From contig JARCOQ010000009.1 of NCBI GenBank assembly GCA_029207755.1, positions 35,672,914-35,736,913 of the forward strand: a DNA stretch of 64,000 nucleotides. Reading direction: 5' to 3'. A program made the position numbers and the translations under genes. Shown piece after piece: positions 45,701 to 60,088 of the stretch (positions are counted from its first letter, which is position 1; every line of letters begins with the position of its first letter). Source of the DNA: Chamaea fasciata. Lineage: Eukaryota; Chordata; Aves; Passeriformes; Sylviidae. The notes below the pieces were generated by a model, which saw only the letters and a program-made list of their open reading frames with translations, did no database searches and was not told the origin of the DNA.

Positions 45701-48700
45701 ACTGGTCTAGATAGACACCAGAGGCATGGATCCACCTCTGGATGGACACTGGTCCAGATAGACACTGGTGCAGATGGATAGCAGAGCCATGCCTCCCACC
45801 TAGTATTGATAGTGGTCTGGCCAGACACCGAGCCATGGATCCCACTGTGGATGGACATTGATCTGGATAGGCACCAGACTATGGATCTGATATGATTGGA
45901 GACTAGTTTAGACAGACTCCAGAGGCATGGATTCCAGCTGGAGGCTGGTAACTGGATGGACACCAGAGCCATGGATCCCACTGGAGATGGAAAGTGGTCA
46001 GGATGGACGCCAGAGCCATGGATCCCACTCGGGATGGATACTGGTCTGGATGTACACCAAGGCCATTGATCTAAACTGGACACTAGTCAGGATGGATCCC
46101 AGTCTATTCAAAACACCTGTGGATTCACAGTGGTCTGGATGGACACCAGAGCCATAGATCCCACTTTGGATAGACACTGGTTTAGATGAACATAAGAGCC
46201 GCGATTCCCAGTCTGGATGGACACTGCTGTGAATAGACACCAGAGCCATGGATCCCACAGTGGATGGACAGTGGTCAGGATTGACAACAGTGCCATAGAT
46301 CCCACTCTCGATGGACACTGGTCTGGATGGACACCACAGTCTTTGATACAACTGTTGCTAGACGCTGGTCTGGATGGACACCACAGCATTGGATCCAACT
46401 GTGGATAGACACTGTCCAGATTGACACCATGGCCATGGATGCGAACTGGACACTGGTCCAGGTTGATAATGGTGTGGATGGGCGCCAGAGCCATGGATCT
46501 CACTGTGGATGGACACTGGTTTGGATAGACATCAGAGCCTTGGATCTCAGCTGGACACTATTCAGGAGGGACATCAGCGCCGTGGATGCCATTGTGGATG
46601 GACACTGCTGTGAATAGACACCAGAGCCATGGATCCCACAGTAGATGGACAGTGGTCTGGATAGACACCAGAGCAATGGATCCCACTGTGGATTAATACA
46701 GGTACAGATGCACACCAGAGCAATGGTGTCCACTCTGGATGGACACTGGTCTGGATAGACACCAGAGCAATGGATCCCACTGTGGATTAACACAGGTACA
46801 GATGCACACCAGCGCAATGGTGTCCACTCTGGATGGACACTGGTCTGGATAGACACCAGGGCCCTGGATCCCACTCTGGATGGACGCTTGCCTGGATAGA
46901 TAAAGGCCTATGGATCTCATCTTGACACTGGTCTGGATAGACACCAGTGCCATGGATCCCTCTCTGGATGCACACTACTCTTGGTGGACACAAGAGTCAT
47001 GCATCCCTCTGTAGATGGAGCCTGGTTTGAATGGACAACACAGCCACATCTCCAGATGGACACTTGTCCAGATGGACACCAGAGCCATGCCTCCCACCTT
47101 GTATTGATAGTGGTCTGGCCAGACACCGAACCATGGATCCCACTGTGGATGCACAGTGGTCAGGATAGGCACCAGACTATGGATCCCCTACAAATGGACA
47201 CTGGTCTAGATGGACTCCAGAGCCATGGATTCCAGCTGGACATTGTTATGGAGGGACACCAGAGCCATGGATTTGACTCTGGATGGACACTGCTCTGGAT
47301 GTACACCAGAGTCATGGATCCCACCTTGGATGGATTCTGCTGTGGATAGACTCCGGAGCCATTGATCCATCTCTGGATGGACACTCTTCTAGATGGACAC
47401 CAGAGCCATGGATCTGAATTGGAACCTGGTCTGGATGGATAAAAACGGCCATGGAATCCACACTTGATGGACAGTGGTTGAGATAGACACCAGAGGCATG
47501 GATCCACCTCTCGATGGACACTGGTCCAGATAGACACTGGTGCAGATGGACAGCAGAGTCATGCCTCCCACCTGGTATTAATAGTGGTCTGGGCAGACAC
47601 CGAGCCATGGATCCCACTCTGGATGGACACTGGTCTGGATAGGCCCCAGACCATGGATCCCCTACGAATGGACAGTGGTCTGGACAGACTCCAGAGCCAT
47701 GGATTCCAGCTGGACACTGGTCTGGCTATGCACGAGCGCCATTGATCCCACTGTAGATGGAGAGTGGTCAGGATGAGCAACAGAGCCAGGGATCCCACTT
47801 TGGATGGACACTTGTCTGGATAGTCACAAAATCATGGATCCTGTATAAATGGCCACGAACCTAGAGGGACATTAGTGCCATGGATTTTAGCTCGACACTG
47901 GTCTGGATGGACATTACAGCAATTTATCCCACTGTGGCTGGACACTGGTCTGGATAGACACCAGAGCCATAGATCTGCTAAGGATGGACACTAGTCTGCA
48001 TAGACATCAGAGCCATGGATCTGCTATGGATGGACACTGGTCTGGATAGAGATCAGAGCCATGGATCCCAGCTGGACACTGCTCTGGATGGACACCAGAG
48101 TCATGGATCCCACCTTGGATGCATTCTGCTGTGGATAGACTCCAGAGCTATTGATCCGTCTCTGGATGAACACTCTTCTGGATGGACACCAGAGCCATGG
48201 ATCCCACAGTAGATGGACAGTGGTCTGGATAGACTCCAGAGCAATGGATCCCACTGAGGATAAACACAGGTACAGATGCACACCGAAGCAATAGTGTCCA
48301 CTCTGGATGGACACTGGTCTGGATAGACACCAGGGCCCTGAATCCCACTCTGGATGGACGCTTGCCTGGATAGATCAACGGCTATGGATCCCAGCTTGAC
48401 ACTGTTCTGGATGGACACCAGCGCCATGGATCCCTCTCTGGATGCACACTACTCTTGATGGACACAAGAGTAATGCATCCGTCTGTGGATGGAGCTTGTT
48501 TGAATGCACAGCACAGCCACGCATCCATATGGACACTTGTCCGGATGGACACCAGAGCCATGAATCCCAACTGGACACTGGTCTGGATGGACACCAGAGC
48601 CATGGATCCCACTGTGGATGGACACTGGTCTGGATAGTCACAAAACTATGGATCCTGTATAAATGGCAACTTACCTAGAAGGACACTAGTGCCATCGATT

Positions 48701-51077
48701 TTAGCTCGACACTTGTCTGGATGGACACCAGAGCCATGGATCCAAATTGGAGCCTGCTCTGGATGGAGAAAAAGGGCCATGGATTCCACTTCTGATGGAC
48801 ACTGGTCGAGATAGATACCAGAGGCATGGATCCGCATCTGGATGGACACTGGTCCAGATAGACACTGGTGCAGATGGACAGCAGAGCCATGCCTCTCACC
48901 TGGTATTAATAGTGGTCTGGCCAGACACCGAGCCATGGATCCCACTCTGGATGGACACTGGTCTGGATAGGCCCCAGACCATGGATCCCCTACGAATGGA
49001 CAGTGGTCTGGACAGACTCCAGAGCCATGGATTCCAGCTGGACACTGGTCTGGATGGACACCAGATCCCTGTATCCTACTGTGGATGGACACTGGTCTGG
49101 CTGTGCATGAGCGCCATTGATCCCACTGTAGATGGACAGTGGTCAGGATGGGCAACAGAGCCATGAATCCCACAGTGGATGAACACTGGTGTGGGCGGAC
49201 ATCAGGGTTATGGAACGAAACTGGACACTGGTAGAGATGGATAAAGTTGTGGATGGATGCCAGAGCCATGGATCGCACTCTGGATGCACACTACTCTTGA
49301 TGGACACAAGAGTCATGCATCCGTCTGTGGATGGAGCCTGGTTTGACTGCACAGCACAGTCATGCATCCATATGGACACTTGTCCAGAAGGACACCAGAG
49401 CTGTGGATCCCAACTGGATACTGGTCTGGATGGACACCAGAGCCATGGATCCCACTGTGGATGGACACTGGTCACGATAGTCACAAAACTATGGATCCAG
49501 TATAAATGGCCACTAACCTAGAGGGACACTAGTGCCATGGATTTTAGCTCGACACTGGTCTGGATGGACATTACAGCAATGTATCCCACTGTGGTTGGAC
49601 ACTGGTCTGGATAGACACCGGAGCCATAGGTCTGCTAAGGATGGACACTAGTCTGCATAGACATCAGAGCCATGGATCTGCTATGGATGGACACTGGTCT
49701 GGATAGAGATCAGAGCCATGGATCCCAGGATACAAGATGGATATTGGTCTGGAGGGACAGCACTGCCATGGATCCCACCTTGGATGGATTCTGCTGTGGA
49801 CAGACTCCAGAGCCATTGATCCGTCTCTGGATGGACACTGTCTGGATGGACACCAGATTCATGGATCCAAACTGGAGCCTTGTCTGGATGGAGAAAAAGG
49901 GCCATGGATTCCACTCTGGATGGACACTGGTCTAGATAGACACCAGAGGCATGGATCCACCTCTGGATGGACACTGGTCCAGATAGACACTGGTGCAGAT
50001 GGACAGCAGAGCCATGCCTCCCACCTTGTACTGATTATGGTCTGGCCAGACACCGAGCCATGGATCCCACTGTGGATGGACACTGGTCAGAATTGACAAC
50101 AGAGCCATAGATCCCACTCTCGATGGACACTGGTCTGGATGGACGCCACAATCTTTGATACAACTTTGGCTAGACAGTGGTCTGGATGGACACCACAGCC
50201 ATGGATCCAACTGTGGATAGACACTGTCCAGATTGACACCATGGCCATGGATGCGAACTGGACACTGGTCCAGGTTGATAATGGTGTGGATGGGCGCCAG
50301 AGCCATGGATCTCACTGTGGATGGACACTGGTTTGGATAGACATCAGAGCCTTGGATCTCAGCTGGACACAGTTCCGGAGGGACACCAGCGCCGTGGATG
50401 CCATTGCGGATGGCACTGCTGTGAATAGACACCAGAGCCATGGATCCCACAGTAGATGGACAGTGGTCTGGATGGACACGAGAGCAATGGATTCTACTGT
50501 GGGTGGACACAGGTACAGATGCACACCAGAGCAATGGTGTCCACTCTGGATGGACACTGGTCTGGATAGACACCAGGGCCCTGGATTCCACCCTGCATGG
50601 ACACTTGCCGGGATAGATAAAGAGCTATGGATCCCAGCTTGACACTGGTCTGGATGGACACCAGCGCCATGGATCCCTCTCTGGATGCACACTACTCTAA
50701 ATGGACACAAGAGTCATGCATCCCTCTGTGGATGGAGCCTGGTTTGAATGGACAGCACAGCCTCGCATCCATATGGACAGTGGTCTGGATGGACATCAGA
50801 GCCATGAATCCCAACTGGACACTGGTCTGGATGGACACCAGAGCCATGGATCCCACTCTGGATGCACACTACTCTTGATTGACACAAGAGTCATGCATCC
50901 GTCTCTGGATGGAGCCTGGTTTGAATGCACAGCACAGTCATGCATCCATATGGACACTTGTCCAGAAGGACACCAGAGCTGTGGATCCCAACTGGATACT
51001 GGTCTGGATGGACACCAGAGCCATGGATCCCACTGTGGATGGACACTGGTCACGATAGTCACAAAACCATGGATCCT

Positions 51078-53138
51078 GTATAAATGGCCACTAACCTAGC
51101 GGGACACTAGTGCCATGGATTTTAGCTCGACACTGGTCTGGATGGACATTACAGCAATGTATCCCACTGTGGTTGGACACTGGTCTGGATAGACACCAGA
51201 GCCATAGATCTGCTAAGGATGGACACTAGTCTGCATAGACATCAGAGCCATGGATCTGCTATGGATGGACACTGGTCTGGATAGAGATCAGAGCCATGGA
51301 TCCCAGGATACAAGATGGATATTGGTCTGGAGGGACAGCACCGCCATGGATCCCACCTTGGATGGATTCTGCTGTGGATAGACTCCAGAGCCATTGATCC
51401 GTCTCTGGATGGACACTGTCTGGATGGACACCAGATTCATGGATCCAAACTGGAGCCTTGTCTGGATGGAGAAAAAGGGCCATGGATTCCACTCTGGATG
51501 GACACTGGTCGAGATAGACACCAGAGGCATGGATCCGCCTCTGGATGGACACTGGTCCATATAGACACTGGTCCAGATGGACAGCAGAGCCATGCCTCCC
51601 ACCTTGTACTGCTTATGGTCTGGCCAGACATCGAGCCATAGATCCCACTGTGGATGGACACTGGTCAGAATTGACAACAGAGCCATGGATCCCACTCTCG
51701 ATGGACACTGGTCTGGATGGACACCACAATCTTTGATACAACTTTTGCTAGACAGTGGTCTGGATGGACACCACAGCCATGGATCCAACTGTGGATAGAC
51801 ACTGTCCAGATTGACACCATGGCCATGGATGCGAACTGGACACTGGTCCAGGTTGATAATGGTGTGGATGGGCGCCAGAGCCATGGATCTCACTGTAGAT
51901 GGACACTGGTTTGGATAGACATCAGAGCCTTGGATCTCAGCTGGACACAGTTCCGGAGGGACACCAGCGCCGTGGATGCCATTGCGGATGGGCACTGCTG
52001 TGAATAGACACCAGAGCCATGGATCCCACAGTAGATGGACAGTGGTCTGGATAGACACCAGAGCAATGGATCCCACTGTGGATTAACACAGGTACAGATG
52101 CACACCAGAGCAATGGTGTCCACTCTGGATGGACACTGGTCTGGATAGACACCAGGGCCCTGGATCCCACTCTGGATGGACGCTTGCCTGGATAGATAAA
52201 GGCCTATGGATCTCTGCTTGACACTGGTCTGGATGGACACCAGCGCCATGGATCCCTCTCTGGATGCACACTACTCTTGGTGGACACAAGAGTCATGCAT
52301 CCCTCTGTAGATGGAGCCTGGTTTGAATGGACAACACAGCCACATCTCCAGATGGACACTGGTCTGGATGGACACCAGAGTCATGCCTCCCACCTTGTAT
52401 TGATAGTGGTCTGGCCAGACACCGAACCATGGATCCCACTGTGGATGCACAGTGGTCAGGATAGGCACCAGACTATGGATCCCCTACAAATGGACACTGG
52501 TCTAGATGGACTCCAGAGCCATGGATTCTAGCTGGACATTGTTATGGAGGGACACCAGAGCCATGGATCTGACTCTGGATGGACACTGCTCTGAATGGAC
52601 ACCAGAGTCATGGATCCCACCTTGGATGGATTCTGCTGTGGATAGACTCCGGAGCCATTGATCCATCTCTGGATGGACACTCTTCTGGATGGACACCAGA
52701 GCCATGGATCCGAATTGGAACCTGGTCTGCATGGATAAAAACGGCCATGGAATCCTCACTTGATGGACAGTGGTTGAGATAGACACCAGAGGCATGGATC
52801 CACCTCTAGATGGACACTGGTCCAGATGGACATGGGTCCAGATGGACAGCAGAGCCATGCCTCCCACCTGGTATTAATAGTGGTCTGGCCAGACACCGAG
52901 CCATGGATCCCACTCTGGATGGACACTGGTCTGGATAGGCACCAGACCATGGATCCCCTACGAATGGACAGTGGTCTGGACAGACTCCAGAGCCATGGAT
53001 TCCAGCTGGACACTGGTCTGGCTATGCACGAGCGCCATTGATCCCACTGTAGATGGACAGTGGTCAGGATGAGCAACAGAGCCAGGGATCCCACTGTGGA
53101 TGGACACTTGTCTGGATAGTCACAAAACCATGGATCCT
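51078..53138 (+). repeat. Higher-order satellite block, 2,061 bp (copy 1)
   Basis: Marker GTATAAATGGCCAC at 51078 and 53139. Other block-specific variants such as the GGAGCCTTGTCTGGATGGAG segment shift by the same 2,061 bp. Confidence 0.8.
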
Positions 53139-55199
53139 GTATAAATGGCCACGAACCTAGAGGGACACTAGTGCCATGGATTTTAGCTCGACACTGGTCT
53201 GGATGGACATTACAGCAATGTATCCCACTGTGGTTGGACACTGGTCTGGATAGACACCAGAGCCATAGATCTGCTAAGGATGGACACTAGTCTGCATAGA
53301 CATCAGAGCCATGGATCTGCTATGGATGGACACTGGTCTGGATAGAGATCAGAGCCATGGATCCCAGGATCCAAGATGGATATTGGTCTGGAGGGACAGC
53401 ACCGCCATGGATCCCACCTTGGATGGATTCTGCTGTGGATAGACTCCAGAGCCATTGATCCGTCTCTGGATGGACACTGTCTGGATGGACACCAGATTCA
53501 TGGATCCAAACTGGAGCCTTGTCTGGATGGAGAAAAAGGGCCATGGATTCCACTCTGGATGGACACTGGTCGAGATAGACACCAGAGGCATGGATCCGCC
53601 TCTGGATGGACACTGGTCCAGATAGACACTGGTCCAGATGGACAGCAGAGCCATGCCTCCCACCTTGTATTGATTATGGTCTGGCCAGACACCGAGCCAT
53701 GGATCCCACTGTGGATGGACAGTGGTCAGAATTGACAACAGAGCCATGGATCCCACTCTCGATGGACACTGGTCTGGATGGACGCCACAATCTTTGATAC
53801 AACTGTGGCTAGACAGTGGTCTGGATGGACACCACAGCCATGGATCCAACTGTGGATAGACACTGTCCAGATTGACACCATGGCCATGGATGCGAACTGG
53901 ACACTGGTCCAGGTTGATAATGGTGTGCATGGGCGCCAGAGCCATGGATCTCACTGTGGATGGACACTGGTTTGGATAGACATCAGAGCCTTGGATCTCA
54001 GCTGGACACTATTCAGGAGGGACATCAGCGCCGTGGATGCCACTGTGGATGGACACTGCTGTGAATAGACACCAGAGCCATGGATCCCACAGTAGATGGA
54101 CAGTGGTCTGGATAGACACCAGAGCAATGGATCCCACTGTGGATTAACACAGGTACAGATGCACACCAGCGCAATGGTGTCCACTCTGGATGGACACTGG
54201 TCTGGATAGACACCAGGGCCCTGGATCCCACTCTGGATGGACGCTTGCCTGGATAGATAAAGGCCTATGGATCTCATCTTGACACTGGTCTGGATAGACA
54301 CCAGCGCCATGGATCCCTCTCTGGATGCACACTACTCTTGGTGGACACAAGAGTCATGCATCCCTCTGTAGATGGAGCCTGGTTTGAATGGACAACACAG
54401 CCACATCTCCAGATGGACACTGGTCTGGATGGACACCAGAGTCATGCCTCCCACCTTGTATCGACAGTGGTCTGGCCAGACACCGAACCATGGATCCCAC
54501 TGTGGATGCACAGTGGTCAGGATAGGCACCAGACTATGGATCCCCTACAAATGGACACTGGTCTAGATGGACTCCAGAGCCATGGATTCTAGCTGGACAT
54601 TGTTATGGAGGGACACCAGAGCCATGGATCTGACTCTGGATGGACACTGCTCTGAATGGACACCAGAGTAGTGGATCCCACCTTGGATGGATTCTGCTGT
54701 GGATAGACTCCGGAGCCATTGATCCATCTCTGGATGGACACTCTTCTGGATGGACACCAGAGCCATGGATCCGAATTGGAACCTGGTCTGCATGGATAAA
54801 AACGGCCATGGAATCCTCACTTGATGGACAGTGGTTGAGATAGACACCAGAGGCATGGATCCACCTCTAGATGGACACTGGTCCAGATGGACATGGGTCC
54901 AGATGGACAGCAGAGCCATGCCTCCCACCTGGTATTAATAGTTGTCTGGCCAGACACCGAGCCATGGATCCCACTCTGGATGGACACTGGTCTGGATAGG
55001 CACCAGACCATGGATCCCCTACGAATGGACAGTGGTCTGGACAGACTCCAGAGCCATGGATTCCAGCTGGACACTGGTCTGGCTATGCACGAGCGCCATT
55101 GATCCCACTGTAGATGGACAGTGGTCAGGATGAGCAACAGAGCCATGGATCCCACTTTGGATGGACACTTGTCTGGATAGTCACAAAACCATGGATCCT
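53139..55199 (+). repeat. Higher-order satellite block, 2,061 bp (copy 2)
   Basis: Marker at 53139 and 55200. It is nearly identical to the previous block through most of its length. Confidence 0.8.
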
Positions 55200-57213
55200 G
55201 TATAAATGGCCACGAACCTAAAGGGACACTAGTGCCATGGATTTTAGCTCGACACTGGTCTGGATGGACATTACAGCAATGTATCCCACTGTGGTTGGAC
55301 ACTGGTCTGGATAGACACCAGAGCCATAGATCTGCTAAGGATGGACACTAGTCTGCATAGACATCAGAGCCATGGATCTGCTATGGATGGACACTGGTCT
55401 GGATAGAGATCAGAGCCATGGATCCCAGGATCCAAGATGGATATTGGTCTGGAGGGACAGCACCGCCATGGATCCCACCTTGGATGGATTCTGCTGTGGA
55501 TAGACTCCAGAGCCATTGATCCGTCTCTGGATGGACACTGTCTGGATGGACACCAGATTCATGGATCCAAACTGGAGCCTTGTCTGGATGGAGAAAAAGG
55601 GCCATGGATTCCACTCTGGATGGACACTGGTCGAGATAGACACTGGTCCAGATGGACAGCAGAGCCATGCCTCCCACCTTGTATTGATTATGGTCTGGCC
55701 AGACACCGAGCCATGGATCCCACTGTGGATGGACAGTGGTCAGAATTGACAACAGAGCCATGGATCCCACTCTCGATGGACACTGGTCTGGATGGACACC
55801 ACAATCTTTGATACAACTGTGGCTAGACAGTGGTCTGGATGGACACCACAGCCATGGATCCAACTGTGGATAGACACTGTCCAGATTGACACCATGGCCA
55901 TGGATGCGAACTGGACACTGGTCCAGGTTGATAATGGTGTGGATGGGCGCCAGAGCCATGGATCTCACTGTGGATGGACACTGGTTTGGATAGACATCAG
56001 AGCCTTGGATCTCAGCTGGACACTATTCAGGAGGGACACCAGCCCCGTGGATGCCATTGCGGATGGACACTGCTGTGAATAGACACCAGAGCCATGGATC
56101 CCACAGTAGATGGACAGTGGTCTGGATAGACACCAGAGCAATGGATCCCACTGTGGATTAACACAGGTACAGATGCACACCAGCGCAATGGTGTCCACTC
56201 TGGATGGACACTGGTCTGGATAGACACCAGGGCCCTGGATCCCACTCTGGATGGACGCTTGCCTGGATAGATAAAGGCCTATGGATCTCATCTTGACACT
56301 GGTCTGGATAGACACCAGCGCCATGGATCCCTCTCTGGATGCACACTACTCTTGGTGGACACAAGAGTCATGCATCCCTCTGTAGATGGAGCCTGGTTTG
56401 AATGGACAACACAGTCACATCTCCAGATGGACACTTGTCCAGATGGACACCAGAGCCATGCCTCCAGCCTTGTATTGATAGTGGTCTGGCCAGACACCGA
56501 ACCATGGATCCCACTGTGGATGCACAGTGGTCAGGATAGGCACCAGACTATGGATCCCCTACAAATGGACACTGGTCTAGATGGACTCCAGAGCCATGGA
56601 TTCCAGCTGGACATTGTTATGGAGGGACACCAGAGCCATGGATCTGACTCTGGATGGACACTGCTCTGGATGGACACCAGAGTCATGGATCCCACCTTGG
56701 ATGGATTCTGCTGTGGATAGACTCCGGAGCCATTGATCCATCTCTGGATGGACACTCTTCTGGATGGACACCAGAGCCATGGATCTGAATTGGAACCTGG
56801 ACTGCATGGATAAAAACGGCCATGGAATCCTCACTTGATGGACAGTGGTTGAGATAGACACCAGAGGCATGGATCCACCTCTAGATGGACACTGGTCCAG
56901 ATGGACATGGGTCCAGATGGACAGCAGAGCCATGCCTCCCACCTGGTATTAATAGTTGTCTGGCCAGACACCGAGCCATGGATCCCACTCTGGATGGACA
57001 CTGGTCTGGATAGGCACCAGACCATGGATCCCCTACGAATGGACAGTGGTCTGGACAGACTCCAGAGCCATGGATTCCAGCTGGACACTGGTCTGGCTAT
57101 GCACGAGCGCCATTGATCCCACTGTAGATGGACAGTGGTCAGGATGAGCAACAGAGCCAGGGATCCCACTTTGGATGGACACTTGTCTGGATAGTCACAA
57201 AACCATGGATCCT
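55200..57213 (+). repeat. Higher-order satellite block, 2,014 bp (one monomer missing)
   Basis: Marker at 55200 and 57214. It is exactly 47 bp shorter than the preceding blocks because a single monomer present at about 53580-53630 is absent near 55638. Confidence 0.8.
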
Positions 57214-60088
57214 GTATAAATGGCCACGAACCTAAAGGGACACTAGTGCCATGGATTTTAGCTCGACACTGGTCTGGATGGACATTACAGCAATGTATCC
57301 CACTGTGGTTGGACACTGGTCTGGATAGACACCAGAGCCATAGATCTGCTAAGGATGGACACTAGTCTGCATAGACATCAGAGCCATGGATCTGCTATGG
57401 ATGGACACTGGTCTGGATAGAGATCAGAGCCATGGATCCCAGCTGGACACTGCTCTGGATGGACACCAGAGTCATGGATCCCACCTTGGATGCATTCTGC
57501 TGTGGATAGACTCCAGAGCTATTGATCTGTCTCTGGATGAACACTCTTCTGGATGGACACCAGAGCCATGGTTCCCACAGTAGATGGACAGTGGTCTGGA
57601 CAGACACCAGAGCAATGGATCCCACTTGGGATAAACACAGGTACAGATGCACACCGAAGTAATAGTGTCCACTCTGGATGGACACTGGTCTGGATAGACA
57701 CCAGGGCCCTGGATCCCACTCTGGATGGACGCTTGCCTGGATAGATCAACGGCTATGGATCCCAGCTTGACACTGTTCTGGATGGACACCAGCGCCATGG
57801 ATCCCTCTCTGGATGCACACTACTCTTGATGGACACAAGAGTAATGCATCCGTCTGTGGATGGAGCTTGTTTGAATGCACAGCACAGCCACGCATCCATA
57901 TGGACACTTGTCCGGTTGGACACCAGAGCCATGAATCCCAACTGGACACTGGTCTGGATGGACACCAGAGCCATGGATCCCACTGTGGATGGACACTGGT
58001 CACGATAGTCACAAAACCATGGATCCAGTATAAATGTCTACTTAGCTAGAGGGACACTCGTGCCATGGATTTTAGGTCGACACTGGTCTGGATGGACATT
58101 ACAGCAATGTATCCCACTGTGGTTGGACACTGGTCTGGATAGACACCGGAGCCATAGATCTGCTAAGGATGGACACTAGTCTGCATAGACATCAGAGCCA
58201 TGGATCTGCTATGGATGGACACTGGTCTGGATAGAGATCAGAGCCATGGATCCCAGGATACAAGATGGATATTGGTCTGGAGGGACAGCACCGCCATGGA
58301 TCCCACCTTGGATGGATTCTGCTGTGGATAGACTCCAGAGCCATTGATCCGTCTCTGGATGGACACTGTCTGGATGGACACCAGATTCATGGATCCAAAC
58401 TGGAGCCTTGTCTGGATGGAGAAAAAGGGCCATGGATTCCACTCTGGATGGACACTGGTCGAGATAGACACCAGAGGCATGGATCCGCCTCTGGATGGAC
58501 ACTGGTCCAGATAGACACTGGTCCAGATGGACAGCAGAGCCATGCCTCCCACCTTGTATTGATTATGGTCTGGCCAGACACCGAGCCATGGATCCCACTG
58601 TGGATGGACAGTGGTCAGAATTGACAACAGAGCCATGGATCCCACTCTCGATGGACACTGGTCTGGATGGACACCACAATCTTTGATACAACTGTGGCTA
58701 GACAGTGGTCTGGATGGACACCACAGCCATGGATCCAACTGTGGATAGACACTGTCCAGATTGACACCATGGCCATGGATGCGAACTGGACACTGGTCCA
58801 GGTTGATAATGGTGTGGATGGGCGCCAGAGCCATGGATCTCACTGTGGATGGACACTGGTTTGGATAGACATCAGAGCCTTGGATCTCAGCTGGACACAG
58901 TTCCGGAGGGACACCAGCGCCGTGGATGCCATTGCGGATGGACACTGCTGTGAATAGACACCAGAGCCATGGATCCCACAGTAGATGGACAGTGGTCTGG
59001 ATAGACACCAGAGCAATGGATCCCACTGTGGATTAACACAGGTACAGATGCACACCAGCGCAATGGTGTCCACTCTGGATGGACACTGGTCTGGATAGAC
59101 ACCAGGGCCCTGGATCCCACTCTGGATGGACGCTTGCCTGGATAGATAAAGGCCTATGGATCTCATCTTGACACTGGTCTGGATAGACACCAGCGCCATG
59201 GATCCCTCTCTGGATGCACACTACTCTTGGTGGACACAAGAGTCATGCATCCCTCTGTAGATGGAGCCTGGTTTGAATGGACAACACAGTCACATCTCCA
59301 GATGGACACTTGTCCAGATGGACACCAGAGCCATGCCTCCAGCCTTGTATTGATAGTGGTCTGGCCAGACACCGAACCATGGATCCCTCTGTGGATGCAC
59401 AGTGGTCAGGATAGGCACCAGACTATGGATCCCCTACAAATGGACACTGGTCTAGATGGACTCCAGAGCCATGGATTCTAGCTGGACATTGTTATGGAGG
59501 GACACCAGAGCCATGGATCTGACTCTGGATGGACACTGCTCTGGATGGACACCAGAGTCATGGATCCCACCTTGGATGGATTCTGCTGTGGATAGACTCC
59601 GGAGCCATTGATCCATCTCTGGATGGACACTCTTCTGGATGGACACCAGAGCCATGGATCTGAATTGGAACCTGGACTGCATGGATAAAAACGGCCATGG
59701 AAGCCACACTTGATGGACAGTGGTTGAGATAGACACCAGAGGCATGGATCCACCTCTAGATGGACACTGGTCCAGATGGACATGGGTCCAGATGGACAGC
59801 AGAGCCATGCCTCCCACCTGGTATTAATAGTGGTCTGGCCAGACACCGAGCCATGGATCCCACTCTGGATGGACACTGGTCTGGATAGGCCCCAGACCAT
59901 GGATCCCCTACGAATGGACAGTGGTCTGGACAGACTCCAGAGCCATGGATTCCAGCTGGACACTGGTCTGGCTATGCACGAGCGCCATTGATCCCACTGT
60001 AGATGGACAGTGGTCAGGATGAGCAACAGAGCCAGGGATCCCACTTTGGATGGACTCTTGTCTGGATAGTCACAAAACTATGGATCCT
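57214..60088 (+). repeat. Higher-order satellite block, 2,875 bp
   Basis: Marker at 57214 and 60089. Many variant segments (for example those at 57386 and 60261, or 58209 and 61084) repeat at exactly 2,875 bp. It looks like the 2-kb block plus about 0.8 kb of other monomers. Confidence 0.8.
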
